Below are positions 36,143 through 45,655 of a stretch of DNA of 64,000 bases, piece after piece. A program made the translations under genes and the position numbers. The DNA is taken from the NCBI GenBank assembly GCA_029262875.1, contig JAJCYO010000167.1, positions 51,098 through 115,097 of the forward strand, read 5' to 3'. The stretch comes from Flavobacteriales bacterium (lineage in GTDB: Bacteria; Bacteroidota; Bacteroidia; Flavobacteriales_E; Vicingaceae). A model generated the notes under the pieces. That model made no database searches, was not told where the DNA came from, and worked only from the letters and a program-made list of their open reading frames with translations. Position 1 is the stretch's first letter, and every line of letters starts with the position of its first letter.

Positions 36143-37060
36143 TTATAGTTTTATTTTCTGTGTATTAACACATTTTATTATGTCTCCCTGTACTGTCGTA
36201 ATACTTATGTCGTGATAGCCATTATTTAGGATGAAATCTAGCACATTTTTAGCATTTTTAACAGGCTCTTCTTTTTCCAATTCCAACATTTTTATTTTTC
36301 CATTTTCATCGAATCTAATTTTGATAGATTTCATGTTTCCTTCACGTAAATATTTCAGCAAAATTGCTTCGTCTTTTGAAATGATTTTCAACTCATTTTC
36401 ACTTACGTTAATTTCGTGTTCTGAAATGAACTCAGAAATGATTTCTGTAAGGGAAATTGACACGTAAGAACCAAGTAAAATTTTTCTTGCTTCTGGTATC
36501 GTGTTTATGTATTCTGCATACGATTCTTTGTAAGGCATGGAAGCCCCGTCAATAGTGAGTATTAACGAGAAATGATTTTTCAGCAAAACAGCATCCATAA
36601 TGAATAAATGTAACAGCGAAAATTTCATGTTTTTCAGCTCTTTTGCTGTGTTATCTTCTCGTAACTTATTACGTATTTCTTCCTTGCTTAATTTATTGTC
36701 TGGAAACAGGAATATTGTATCGATAATTTCCTCTTGTTTAGCTTCGGTGAAAAGAGGAATTTGTAAGAACACATTTTCCTTCAGTTTAGCTATGTTTTCT
36801 AACGGAACTTTTAACGCTCTTAATTTTACAATAACACGAAGCCAAACAATTTCTGTAAATGAGAATTTTCGCCATTTTTCTGCTTCGTAATCTTGTGTTA
36901 GTAAATTGTGTTTTTGCCAGTTTTTTACTACCCAATTTTTTATGTTAGCATCGCTTATGGTAAATTCCTTTTTATCGATGTATTCCATTACGTTAGGAAA
37001 CGCAGAAAATACCTCTAATGAAGTTATCTTTTGAAAATCTATTATTTGTCCGTTTTCCAT
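36143..37060 (-). CDS. MerR-like HTH regulator of the integrated element
   Basis: 305 residues. The N-terminal region looks like a MerR-type winged helix: FTISDANIKNWVVKNW (about 33-48) and WRKFSFTEIVWLRVIVKLRALKVPLENIAKL (about 63-93). The rest is helical and then beta-rich (DEAILLKYLREG, KSIKIRFDENGKIKMLEL, DISITTVQGDIIKCV) without a recognised ligand domain. A 7-bp inverted repeat touches the start codon, consistent with autoregulation. It lies 33 bases upstream of the small ORF and recombinase, so it may control integration or excision; this is inference. Confidence 0.72.
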   Translation of the reverse strand: MENGQIIDFQKITSLEVFSAFPNVMEYIDKKEFTISDANIKNWVVKNWQKHNLLTQDYEAEKWRKFSFTEIVWLRVIVKLRALKVPLENIAKLKENVFLQIPLFTEAKQEEIIDTIFLFPDNKLSKEEIRNKLREDNTAKELKNMKFSLLHLFIMDAVLLKNHFSLILTIDGASMPYKESYAEYINTIPEARKILLGSYVSISLTEIISEFISEHEINVSENELKIISKDEAILLKYLREGNMKSIKIRFDENGKIKMLELEKEEPVKNAKNVLDFILNNGYHDISITTVQGDIIKCVNTQKIKL

Positions 37061-37082
37061 AAACCGAGATAAATATCGGTTT
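37061..37082. promoter_or_regulatory. Dyad at the start of the MerR-like gene
   Basis: AAACCGA and TCGGTTT form perfect 7-bp arms around an 8-base AT-rich centre, ending one base before the ATG of the minus-strand gene. Placement over the ribosome-binding region suggests an operator for the adjacent regulator or an RNA hairpin limiting translation. Confidence 0.5.
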
Positions 37083-37281
37083 AATAATTAACTAAAACAA
37101 ACGAGAAAGAGAAAAGAGGAAAAACAATCATCAAAAAGTGTGTTTTCTTATTTATAAAAGTAATTTTTGTAAATAAGTATTTTGGGAGAAACTCAATAAA
37201 TTTGCCTTTTATAAAGTAATACCTACCACTTATTAATTTTCATTAGACAAATCAGAAAATAATTACGTAATTTAACAAATA

Positions 37282-39738
37282 ATGAAATACATTCTATCAA
37301 TATCATTATTGCTGAGCGTTATTGTGGGCTACCCTCAAAATGAAGGTAATATATGGTATTTTGGAAGTAATGCTGGTATAGATTTTAATTCTGGTTCTCC
37401 AGTTGCTTTAACTGACGGTGCTCTTAACACATATGAAGGTTCTTCATCAATATCAGACACAACAGGAACTCTTTTATTCTATACAGATGGACTAAGTATT
37501 TGGAATAAAAACCATAACATTATGCCCAATGGATTTGGTTTAATGGGGAGTGTTAGTAGTACTCAATCTGCAATAATTGTAAAAAAGCCAGGTTCAAATT
37601 CAATTTACTATGTTTTTACTGTCGATGCACTAGGTGGAGCTAGCGGATTTAGATATTCAGAAGTTGATATGAGTTTACAAGGAGGGTTAGGAGATGTAAC
37701 CTTTAATAAAAATGTTCCTATTGTTACTCCTGTATGCGAAAAAATTACTGTTATAAAGCATCAAAATGATATTGACTATTGGGTGATTATTCACATTTAT
37801 GGGAATAATAATTTTCAAAGTTATCTTCTAAGTTCAACTGGACTTAATATGACTCCCGTTATAAGCCCTGTTGGTTCTGTTCCTTTTGTTAGTAGTGGAG
37901 TAACAGCAATGGGCTCTTTAAAAGGAACATTAGACGGAAGTCGAATTGCGGCTGCTCACCACACACTAAACATCGTTGAATTATTTGATTTCAACAACTC
38001 TACAGGAGTACTAAGTAATCCAATGACATTTGGAAATTCATCCTTACAAGCTCCATATGGAGTTGAATTTTCTCCAGATGGTAATATTCTTTATATTTCT
38101 GAAGTAAGTGGAATAGGGAACAATATATTTCAATACAATCTATTAGCAGGTTCAACTTTAGATATTTTTAATTCAAGAATTACTATTGGGTCAACTATTA
38201 TGCCAGCTGGAGCACTTCAATTAGGTCCTGATCATAAAATATATTTATCAAAAACTCAACTAACTTTAGATGTCATTAATTATCCTAATTTTCTCGGTAC
38301 AGCTTGTGATTTTGACATTGATGGGTTTTCTCTTGCAGGTCAGCAAGGAAGATTAGGATTACCAAATTTTAACAACTCAATATTTTCAAAACCTACATTT
38401 TTAATTACTAATTTATGTAGTGGAGATTCAACTAATTTTATTATTCCACAAACATCCATTGATTCAGTGTTTTGGAATTTTGGAGATTCAAGTAGTGGAG
38501 GAAACAATGTATCAACAAATTTAAATCCTCTTCATCTTTTTACTGATACTGGTATTTTTGTAGTTACTCTAATTACTTATTTTAATGGATTTCCTGATAC
38601 TTGTGTAAATTCTGTTTATATATATCCAAATCCTAACATCAATTTAGGTATTGACTCAACCCTTTGTCAAGGAGAAATTCTAACATTGAATGCCTCCACA
38701 CCAGATGCTCTGTACTTGTGGCAAGACAATTCTTCAGATTCTATCTTTACTATTTCCCAACAGGGGGTGTATTGGGTTCAAGTAACTGCGTATAACTGTA
38801 TCACTTCAGATACTCTTATTATTAATTATGATTCCATCCCCATAGTAAATTTAGGGAATGATACAGCTCTATGCCAAGGAGAAATTATACTTGATGCGTC
38901 AACACTAAATTCAAGCTATTTATGGCAGGATAATTCAACAAACCCAACATTAAATGTATTAACCTCGGGAACCTATTGGGTAATAATAACAGTAAATAAT
39001 TGTAGCTCATCTGACACTATTAATATTAATTATATACCGCTTCCTGTTGTCAATTTAGGTAATGATTCAAATATGTGTGAAGGAGATTCATTGATACTCA
39101 ATGTAACTACCAATGCTAATTCTTATCTATGGCAAGACAATTCTTCAGATTCTATCCTTACTGTTTCCCAACAAGGGGTATATTGGGTTCAGGTTACGAA
39201 TATATGTGGAATAATATCCGATTCTATTAACATTAATTACAGCTTATTACCAACAGTAACAATTGACTCTTTCAATCCTGATACTTTATGTAATAATGCC
39301 ACTCCTGTTGTTTTACCTAATGCGTCTCCTTTAGGAGGGACTTATTTTGGGAGTAATGGAATTGGGTCTGGTGTTTTCGACCCTGTTATCGCTGGAATCG
39401 GAATACACGATGTTATTTATACATTCACAGATAGTAATTCTTGTGTAAATAATGATACGACAAATATTGTTATAATACTATGTGTTGGAATTGACGAGCA
39501 AATACAATCTACTCTATCAATCTATCCCAACCCAACCTCATCTCAATTCATAATAGAAGGCTTAGATAAACCCTACAACCTAACCATTTACAATTCTTTA
39601 GGTCAACTACTCTATACAGAAGTGGATGTCTTAGACGCATACAATAAAGTTGACGTCAGTAAGTTTAGTAAAGGATTACTCTTCATCAGAATAGAATCTG
39701 ATGGTGTAATGTATCACCATAAATTAATCAAGAAATAA
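37282..39738 (+). CDS. Secreted PKD/Ig-like protein with type IX (type A) sorting domain
   Basis: 818 residues. The signal peptide is MKYILSISLLLSVIVGYPQ, followed by the NIWYFGSNAGIDFNSG opening found in a family of Bacteroidota secreted beta-propeller-like proteins (about 20-370). A PKD domain (VFWNFGDSSSGG, about 395-440) and three Ig-like repeats (each with NLGxDxxLCQGE and YLWQDNS, about 450-655) follow. The C-terminus (YPNPTSSQFIIEG, SLGQLLYTE, KLIKK) is a type A sorting domain. Two of the repeats are nearly identical in DNA. It lies between the tRNA-linked element and a YfhO-like gene; whether it belongs to the element is open. Confidence 0.88.
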   Translation: MKYILSISLLLSVIVGYPQNEGNIWYFGSNAGIDFNSGSPVALTDGALNTYEGSSSISDTTGTLLFYTDGLSIWNKNHNIMPNGFGLMGSVSSTQSAIIVKKPGSNSIYYVFTVDALGGASGFRYSEVDMSLQGGLGDVTFNKNVPIVTPVCEKITVIKHQNDIDYWVIIHIYGNNNFQSYLLSSTGLNMTPVISPVGSVPFVSSGVTAMGSLKGTLDGSRIAAAHHTLNIVELFDFNNSTGVLSNPMTFGNSSLQAPYGVEFSPDGNILYISEVSGIGNNIFQYNLLAGSTLDIFNSRITIGSTIMPAGALQLGPDHKIYLSKTQLTLDVINYPNFLGTACDFDIDGFSLAGQQGRLGLPNFNNSIFSKPTFLITNLCSGDSTNFIIPQTSIDSVFWNFGDSSSGGNNVSTNLNPLHLFTDTGIFVVTLITYFNGFPDTCVNSVYIYPNPNINLGIDSTLCQGEILTLNASTPDALYLWQDNSSDSIFTISQQGVYWVQVTAYNCITSDTLIINYDSIPIVNLGNDTALCQGEIILDASTLNSSYLWQDNSTNPTLNVLTSGTYWVIITVNNCSSSDTININYIPLPVVNLGNDSNMCEGDSLILNVTTNANSYLWQDNSSDSILTVSQQGVYWVQVTNICGIISDSININYSLLPTVTIDSFNPDTLCNNATPVVLPNASPLGGTYFGSNGIGSGVFDPVIAGIGIHDVIYTFTDSNSCVNNDTTNIVIILCVGIDEQIQSTLSIYPNPTSSQFIIEGLDKPYNLTIYNSLGQLLYTEVDVLDAYNKVDVSKFSKGLLFIRIESDGVMYHHKLIKK

Positions 39739-39874
39739 AACTGTTTCATTTTTGCTCTAATGTTCCCAAAACTTCAATTATTCTTTGTAATTCACTTTCA
39801 AGATGGTTTGAAAATTGTACCTTTGAGGTCACTAAATACTTTAAGAGTATTAAATCAATAGTCACTATATTGTA

Positions 39875-41932
39875 ATGAGAAACTTTATTTTAAATAATAA
39901 GTATATCATTGCTTTAGTGACAATTGTGTTGTTGTGTTTATGGCAATTATCTTTTTTTGTTTACATCAGCAAATGGGACAATATTGATGCTTATTTGCCT
40001 TACCGATATTTTGTAAGTGATTACCTTTGGAATGGTGAATTTCCTTTTTGGAATTCTTTTCAGAATTTAGGGACACCCGTTTATTCAGACCTACAAAGCG
40101 GAACATGGTATCCCATAACATGGATTATCATGTTGTTTGGTAAATATACAATAGGGTCTTTAACGGTAGAAATTTTATCGTGCTATATTATTGCTGCCGT
40201 TGGGTTTTATAAATTGGGAAATTTTATTTACGGAAACCCAAAAGTTAGTTTTATTGTGGCTTTGTGTTATGCATTATCTGGGTTTATGGTAGGCTCATCA
40301 CAATTACTTCCCTTTTTAATTGGTATTGCATGGTTGCCCTGGATCATTTTTGCGGGGTTATCGTTTTTTAAAACATTAAAATACAGGTACGCCATTCTTA
40401 CGGCACTTTTCTTAGCAATTTGCACTTCAGGAGCAAGTCCACCATTTGTAATTATTTTGCTCTATGTTTTTGTTGCAATGTTTATCTATTTTCTATGGAA
40501 GAACAAAACCGAAAAGAAAAATATAATCACTATTGTAGCTGGTGGAGGAGTAATTCTCGTAGTATCAGTGTTACTATTACTTCCCTACATTAATTCTTTT
40601 TATGAATTTCTGCCCTATTTTAACAGATCAGAAAGATTACCTTATGAACGATTAACCTATAATAATTTTACGGTGTATGAATACATCTCTTTTCTGTTCC
40701 CATTTTCCATTTTATCGGAAACAGAATTATTCAGCCATACCGATGTCACCTTAAGAAATGGTTATTTTGGAATTCTTGGGGTGATTTACCTGGTAATTTC
40801 ATTTTTTTCTGTTAAAAATAAATACTTCGTCCCGTTAATCATTGTGGCTATATTGTCCTTATTGTTTGCTGCAGGGTCGAGCACATTCTTTTATAAAATA
40901 GCTTATGAATTACCGGGCTTTGGGCTTTTTAAACACTCTTCATTTTTTAAAATATACTTTATTTTCAGTAGCCTTTTGCTTGCAGGGTTTTCAATTAAAA
41001 AAGAACTACGGGGAGATTTATCAAAGAAAATGGGGGACAATACAGTTAAGATCATTTTTGGTACTATTTTTTTAATTACAGCTGTGTCGTTTGTTAATAT
41101 GCCCAAGGAAGAGTTAAGTCAGATTTTACAAAAACTGATTGCTTCTGATGAAAAATTTGAGGGAACATTATCGAGCCATTTATTTATAAACGGTATAATC
41201 CTGCTGGTATTGGTCTCCTTGTTTTTCTTCTTAAAAAAGAAAAGAAATTTATTTATAGGATTAGTTGTTGTTGTGGTGCTTGATGTTTTTATCCAAGTAC
41301 AATTATCCGCGCCAAAAACAGTATATAACAAAATAGAATACAGTGAAGTCTCATCATTTTTCAATGAATTACCGAATGATATCAACCAAGAAGCGAGTAT
41401 TATCCCGTTAAAGAACTTAGATGAAAAATTGCCCTTAAAAAAGATAGATGGTTTTTGGAGAAACCTATCAATATTAAATAAAACGATTTCGAATAAAGGA
41501 TATAACCCAATGCGATTTAAAAGTTTTGAAAAAGGAAAAGAAAATGGAGCCTTAGATCAAACGATTGAAAACCCTGTCTTATTTTTTCAGGAACCTGAAG
41601 AAGGAGTAGCGATTAATTCAACATTGATTGGTTATAATAAGTTTAAAGCGGGAGTGGTAAATAATGCACCCCAAGTGAAAAAATTTCTCTTGAATCAAAA
41701 TTATCATGGCCAATGGAAAGCATATTACAATGAAAAGCCTTTAGCTATAATGAAAGAAAATGAGCTAATTATGGGAGTAGAGATTCCAGCTAAAAGCAGT
41801 GGAGAAATTCAATTTGTGTACGAGTCTCCAAGAACTACTTATGCTATGATAATAAGTGGGTTAACTTATTTAATGATTATAATATATTTCTTCAAAGTTA
41901 CTTTTTTTGCTAAAAGAATTAGTTCAAAATAG
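39875..41932 (+). CDS. YfhO-like multi-pass membrane protein
   Basis: 685 residues with about 12 membrane helices in the first 450 residues, beginning IIALVTIVLLCLWQL. The loop DNIDAYLPYRYFVSDYLWNGEFPFWNSFQNLGTP is characteristic of the YfhO family, in which it corresponds to the glycosyltransferase-C-like catalytic loop. A soluble C-terminal domain and a final helix follow. YfhO of Bacillus glycosylates lipoteichoic acid; in Bacteroidota the acceptor is unknown. The 3' end overlaps pgk by 14 bases on the opposite strand. Confidence 0.85.
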   Translation: MRNFILNNKYIIALVTIVLLCLWQLSFFVYISKWDNIDAYLPYRYFVSDYLWNGEFPFWNSFQNLGTPVYSDLQSGTWYPITWIIMLFGKYTIGSLTVEILSCYIIAAVGFYKLGNFIYGNPKVSFIVALCYALSGFMVGSSQLLPFLIGIAWLPWIIFAGLSFFKTLKYRYAILTALFLAICTSGASPPFVIILLYVFVAMFIYFLWKNKTEKKNIITIVAGGGVILVVSVLLLLPYINSFYEFLPYFNRSERLPYERLTYNNFTVYEYISFLFPFSILSETELFSHTDVTLRNGYFGILGVIYLVISFFSVKNKYFVPLIIVAILSLLFAAGSSTFFYKIAYELPGFGLFKHSSFFKIYFIFSSLLLAGFSIKKELRGDLSKKMGDNTVKIIFGTIFLITAVSFVNMPKEELSQILQKLIASDEKFEGTLSSHLFINGIILLVLVSLFFFLKKKRNLFIGLVVVVVLDVFIQVQLSAPKTVYNKIEYSEVSSFFNELPNDINQEASIIPLKNLDEKLPLKKIDGFWRNLSILNKTISNKGYNPMRFKSFEKGKENGALDQTIENPVLFFQEPEEGVAINSTLIGYNKFKAGVVNNAPQVKKFLLNQNYHGQWKAYYNEKPLAIMKENELIMGVEIPAKSSGEIQFVYESPRTTYAMIISGLTYLMIIIYFFKVTFFAKRISSK

Positions 41933-43109
41933 CAGCAATTCCTGGTAATTCTTTCCCTTCTAAATATTCGAGCATAGCACCTCCACCAGTACTTACATGG
42001 CTAACATCATTGGCTAAATTAAACTTATTTACAGCGGCTACCGAGTCTCCACCGCCAACTAAAGAGAACGCACCATTTGACGTTGCTTGTGCTACTGCTT
42101 TAGCAATTTCTTCAGTTCCTTTTTGGAATTTAGACATTTCAAAAACGCCCATAGGACCATTCCATAGAATTGTTTTTGAGCTTAAAATACAGGCAACATT
42201 TTCTACTACCGCTTTTTCACCAATGTCTAAGCCCATATAACCTTCTGGAATATTATTGGTGGAACAATTTTGTGTATTGGTGTCATTACTAAAATTATCG
42301 GCCGCAATACTATCTATAGGGATAAGAAGTTGAACATTTTTACTCGCGGCCTGCTCTAAAATTGAGGTTGCTGTCCCGATAAAATCTTCTTCGACCAGAG
42401 AATTTCCAACCTTACCACCTTGTGCTTTTGCAAAAGTGTAAGCCATTCCTCCTCCAATAATTAAATGGTCAACTTTATCTAAAAGGTTTTCAATAATGAT
42501 GATTTTACTTGAAACTTTTGCTCCTCCAATAATTGCGGTGACAGGCTTTTCGCTATTATTCATTACTTTAGAGACACTTTCGATTTCTTTTTCAATCAAG
42601 TATCCAAACATTTTGTCATTTGGAAAAAATTGGGCAATTATTGCGGTTGAAGCATGAGCTCGATGAGCTGTTCCAAAAGCATCATTAATATAGACATCTC
42701 CTAATGCTGAAAGTTGTTTTGCAAATTCCTCATCACCTTTTTTTTCTCCTCTATGGAAACGCAAATTTTCTAACAATAAAACTTCGCCTGATTGAAGGCT
42801 TTGAGCCAACCCCTGTACATTATTTCCTATACAGTCATTTGCAAATTTTACATTGACTCCAACTAAATTTGAAACTTGATCAACAATATTAGCCAATGAA
42901 AATTTTGCTTCAGGACCGTTTTTTGGTCTCCCAAGATGCGACATTAAAATAACAGCACCCCCACTGCTAAGTACTTTTTTAATGGTTGGAATAGCAGCAT
43001 TAATTCGTGTGTTATCTGTAACGTTTAAATCATTATCCAAAGGGACATTGAAATCCACCCTAATTAGTGCTTTTTTGCCTGAAAAGTTATAGTTATTTAT
43101 GTTTTGCAT
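41919..43109 (-). CDS. pgk: Phosphoglycerate kinase
   Basis: 396 residues, standard. Diagnostic blocks: ALIRVDFNVPLDN, LMSHLGRPK, LLENLRFHRGE, DAFGTAHRAHAS, IIGGAKVSSKI and the C-terminal nucleotide site VGGGDSVAAV followed by STGGGAMLEYLEG. It makes ATP from 1,3-bisphosphoglycerate in glycolysis. It stands alone on the minus strand between two plus-strand genes, with its own promoter box. Confidence 0.98.
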   Translation of the reverse strand: MQNINNYNFSGKKALIRVDFNVPLDNDLNVTDNTRINAAIPTIKKVLSSGGAVILMSHLGRPKNGPEAKFSLANIVDQVSNLVGVNVKFANDCIGNNVQGLAQSLQSGEVLLLENLRFHRGEKKGDEEFAKQLSALGDVYINDAFGTAHRAHASTAIIAQFFPNDKMFGYLIEKEIESVSKVMNNSEKPVTAIIGGAKVSSKIIIIENLLDKVDHLIIGGGMAYTFAKAQGGKVGNSLVEEDFIGTATSILEQAASKNVQLLIPIDSIAADNFSNDTNTQNCSTNNIPEGYMGLDIGEKAVVENVACILSSKTILWNGPMGVFEMSKFQKGTEEIAKAVAQATSNGAFSLVGGGDSVAAVNKFNLANDVSHVSTGGGAMLEYLEGKELPGIAAILN

Positions 43110-43129
43110 GTTAAATAATTATTGGATGA

Positions 43130-43137
43130 CAAAGTTA
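43130..43137 (-). promoter_or_regulatory. Candidate -7 box for pgk
   Basis: The minus-strand sequence TAACTTTG fits TAnnTTTG and lies 20 bases before the pgk ATG. A TTG lies 24 bases further upstream, slightly beyond the usual spacing. Confidence 0.45.
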
Positions 43138-43191
43138 AAATTCTCGCTAAAATTTAGCTAACAATAATGATATTATTTAATTTTGATAGCT

Positions 43192-44346
43192 ATGCAATTT
43201 AAAGCTATAATAGGACACGAAAACGTGAAAAAGCGGTTAATCAAATCGGTTAACGATGAACGAATCAGCCATGCACAATTATTTTTAGGCCCCGAAGGAG
43301 GAGGTAATTTACCGATGGCAATTGCTTATGCTCAATACATTTCATGCCAGCACAAAATGCCAACTGACTCATGTGGAGAATGCCCTTCCTGTGTTAAGTT
43401 TCAGAAATTAATTCACCCAGATTTACATTTTGTTTTTCCAGTTGCAACAAGTGCTGAAGTAAAAGAAAAACCGGTTAGCGCTAATTATATTGAGCACTGG
43501 AGAGAAGCAAATTTAGATGAGCCGTATTTATCTTTAGCGAAATGGCAATCTAAAATTGAAACAGGAAACAAACAGTTGTTGATTTCGAAAAATGAAAGTG
43601 AATCTATTCTTAAAATATTAAGCCTCAAAACTTACGAATCGGAATATAAAACCATGATTATTTGGTATCCTGAACGATTTAATATCGCATCTGGAAATAA
43701 GTTGCTCAAAATCATTGAAGAGCCGCCAAGTAAGACACTTTTTATATTGGTCGCCCAAGATGCAGAGCAAATAATTTCTACCATTTTATCTAGAACACAG
43801 TTGGTGAAAGTTGGACGAATTAAAGAAGAAGATTTGCAAAGTGAATTGATTAAAAAGTACGACATTGATACTTCTGCTGCTCATAAAATAGCACATCAAT
43901 CAGACGGTAATTTTATTCAAGCACAAAAATTAATTGAACATTCAGAGTTAGAAGAGGAATTTCATGAGTTATTTAAAGATTGGATGAGAGCCGCATTTAA
44001 AGGAAATGTTCCAGCTCTGATTGTTTGGTCTGAAGAAATTGCTAAGGTTTCTTATGGTAGAGAAAAACAGAAACAATTTTTAAAATATGCTTTACACCTT
44101 TTTAGAGAGAGTCTGATAAAAAATTATGGTGATGTGGAGATGGAACGTGTGAATAATAGCGAAGAAGGTTTTTTAGCAAAGTTTGCACCTTACATTCATG
44201 GAGCAAATTGTATAGAAATTATTGAATTGTTTGACAATGCATCTTATCACATTGAGCGGAATGCAAACCCGAAAATTTTGTTCTTAGATGTTTCTTTAAA
44301 ATTGACAAAACTACTTCGCGTTGAAGCACCAGTTGGGGCAGAATAG
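43192..44346 (+). CDS. holB: DNA polymerase III subunit delta'
   Basis: 384 residues from the ATG at 43192 (a TTG three codons earlier is an alternative). The AAA+ clamp-loader fold is visible with a degenerate Walker A (LGPEGGGNLPMAIAYA, lacking the GKT/S), as expected for the non-ATPase delta' subunit. A zinc module has four Cys, C52, C61, C64 and C67 (SCQHK to CGECPSC), and LKIIEEPPSKTLFILVAQDAEQIISTILSR is the conserved sensor block. It acts in the clamp-loader complex of the replisome. Confidence 0.93.
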   Translation: MQFKAIIGHENVKKRLIKSVNDERISHAQLFLGPEGGGNLPMAIAYAQYISCQHKMPTDSCGECPSCVKFQKLIHPDLHFVFPVATSAEVKEKPVSANYIEHWREANLDEPYLSLAKWQSKIETGNKQLLISKNESESILKILSLKTYESEYKTMIIWYPERFNIASGNKLLKIIEEPPSKTLFILVAQDAEQIISTILSRTQLVKVGRIKEEDLQSELIKKYDIDTSAAHKIAHQSDGNFIQAQKLIEHSELEEEFHELFKDWMRAAFKGNVPALIVWSEEIAKVSYGREKQKQFLKYALHLFRESLIKNYGDVEMERVNNSEEGFLAKFAPYIHGANCIEIIELFDNASYHIERNANPKILFLDVSLKLTKLLRVEAPVGAE

Positions 44347-44476
44347 TTTTTATTCAAATTCGTTATTCCTCATTTAAAATTTCCTGTATAGAAATAGTAT
44401 ATTTGTTAACTAAGAAACAATAAGTTTAACAATTCGCGGTTTCTAATTCAGAAACTGACAATATATAGATAATCAA

Positions 44477-45655
44477 ATGGGATGTAGTGGATGCAGCTCT
44501 GCAAGAGGTTGTGGTACATCAGCAAAAGGATGTAAAAGCAAAACGGGCAGTTGTAACAAATTGAATGTTTTTGATTGGTTGAATGATATTGAGTTACCTC
44601 ATGGCCAGGAAATGTTCGATTGTGTTGAAATTCGATTTAAAAATAGCCGAAAAGAATATTATAGAAATTCAGAAGAGCTTACCTTAAATGTTGGCGATGT
44701 AGTGGCAGTAGAATCTTCTCCTGGGCACGATATTGGAACAGTTTCTCTTACAGGAGAATTGGTCAAAAAGCAAATGCGTAAACGCAAATTGGCTTTTGAT
44801 TCAGAAGAAGTGAAAAAAATCTATCGACAAGCAAAAAAAACAGACATCGATAAATGGGTTGAAGCTCAAACATTAGAAGTAGATACAATGTACAAGGCAA
44901 GAACCATTGCTATTGAACAGGGCTTACAAATGAAAATTAGCGATGTTGAATATCAAGGGGATAAATCAAAAGCAATATTTTACTATACTGCAGAAGGGCG
45001 AGTAGATTTTAGAGAATTAATAAAAAAATTAGCAGGCCAATTCAAGATAAGAATTGAGATGAAGCAAATTGGTGTTCGTCAAGAAGCCAGTAGGTTAGGA
45101 GGAATAGGTTCATGCGGAAGAGAGTTATGCTGTTCTACATGGTTGACTGACTTTAGATCAGTTTCTACATCAGCCGCAAGGTACCAACAGCTTTCTTTAA
45201 ACCCAGAAAAACTTGCAGGACAGTGCGGAAAATTGAAATGTTGTTTAAATTATGAGTTAGATACTTATGTTGATGCATTAAAAGGATATCCAGATACTAA
45301 CATTAAGCTAAAAACCAAAAAAGGGAATGCTTTTTATAGAAAAATGGATATTTTCAAAAATATAATGTGGTATTCGTACCAAGATGAACCGTTAAAATTT
45401 ATTGAGTTAAAACTTGATAGAGTTAATGAGATTGTTGAAATGAATAAGAAGGATGAAAAGCCAAATGACTTAATGGACTTTGTAGAACTTAAAGAAGTGG
45501 TTAAGGAACCTGAATATGGAAATGTTGTGGGACAAGATAGTTTAACGCGTTTTGATAAACCAAAACACAAAAAAGGAAAGCATAATAAACGAAAGAAACA
45601 CCACAAACACCGAAACAAGAATAGAAATAAAAATCAGTCAAAAAACAATGCCTAA
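44477..45655 (+). CDS. PSP1-domain protein, RicT/YaaT family
   Basis: 392 residues. The N-terminus is Cys-rich (C3, C6, C12, C19, C26), then a PSP1 domain with the cysteine pattern GSCGRELCCSTW and GQCGKLKCCLNYE. In Bacillus, RicT (YaaT) forms a complex with Fe-S clusters that affects RNA processing and development. The tail (about 365-392) is very rich in Lys, His and Asn. It is followed by gldH with an 8-base overlap and then PBP1A. Confidence 0.9.
   Translation: MGCSGCSSARGCGTSAKGCKSKTGSCNKLNVFDWLNDIELPHGQEMFDCVEIRFKNSRKEYYRNSEELTLNVGDVVAVESSPGHDIGTVSLTGELVKKQMRKRKLAFDSEEVKKIYRQAKKTDIDKWVEAQTLEVDTMYKARTIAIEQGLQMKISDVEYQGDKSKAIFYYTAEGRVDFRELIKKLAGQFKIRIEMKQIGVRQEASRLGGIGSCGRELCCSTWLTDFRSVSTSAARYQQLSLNPEKLAGQCGKLKCCLNYELDTYVDALKGYPDTNIKLKTKKGNAFYRKMDIFKNIMWYSYQDEPLKFIELKLDRVNEIVEMNKKDEKPNDLMDFVELKEVVKEPEYGNVVGQDSLTRFDKPKHKKGKHNKRKKHHKHRNKNRNKNQSKNNA

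Larger units (their letters stand above)
34342..37082. mobile_element. Putative integrated element at tRNA-Arg (minimal extent)
   Basis: A large serine recombinase, a small overlapping ORF and a MerR-like regulator, all on the minus strand, lie immediately 3' of tRNA-Arg. The recombinase frame runs through the tRNA terminator and the 3' half of the tRNA, which is the typical signature of an integrase gene at an attachment site. Arginine codons in the stretches of this recombinase I sampled favour CGT/CGA while lysS favours AGA, hinting at foreign origin. The right end is not defined: no copy of the tRNA 3' end was found up to 39875. The secreted-protein gene at 37282 could belong to it or to the host. 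Confidence 0.6.

Noticed and set aside
39811..39835. GGTTTGAA and GAGGTCAC words resembling the 3' end of tRNA-Arg, as a right attachment site
   Set aside because: The words are separated by a different spacing than in the tRNA and the stem bases between them do not match; likely chance.
42010..42240. Plus-strand ORF within pgk
   Set aside because: Antisense to a conserved glycolytic gene, no independent support.
45552..45647. Upstream extension of gldH
   Set aside because: It overlaps the RicT-like gene by over 100 bases and precedes the lipobox signal; the ATG at 45648 is better.
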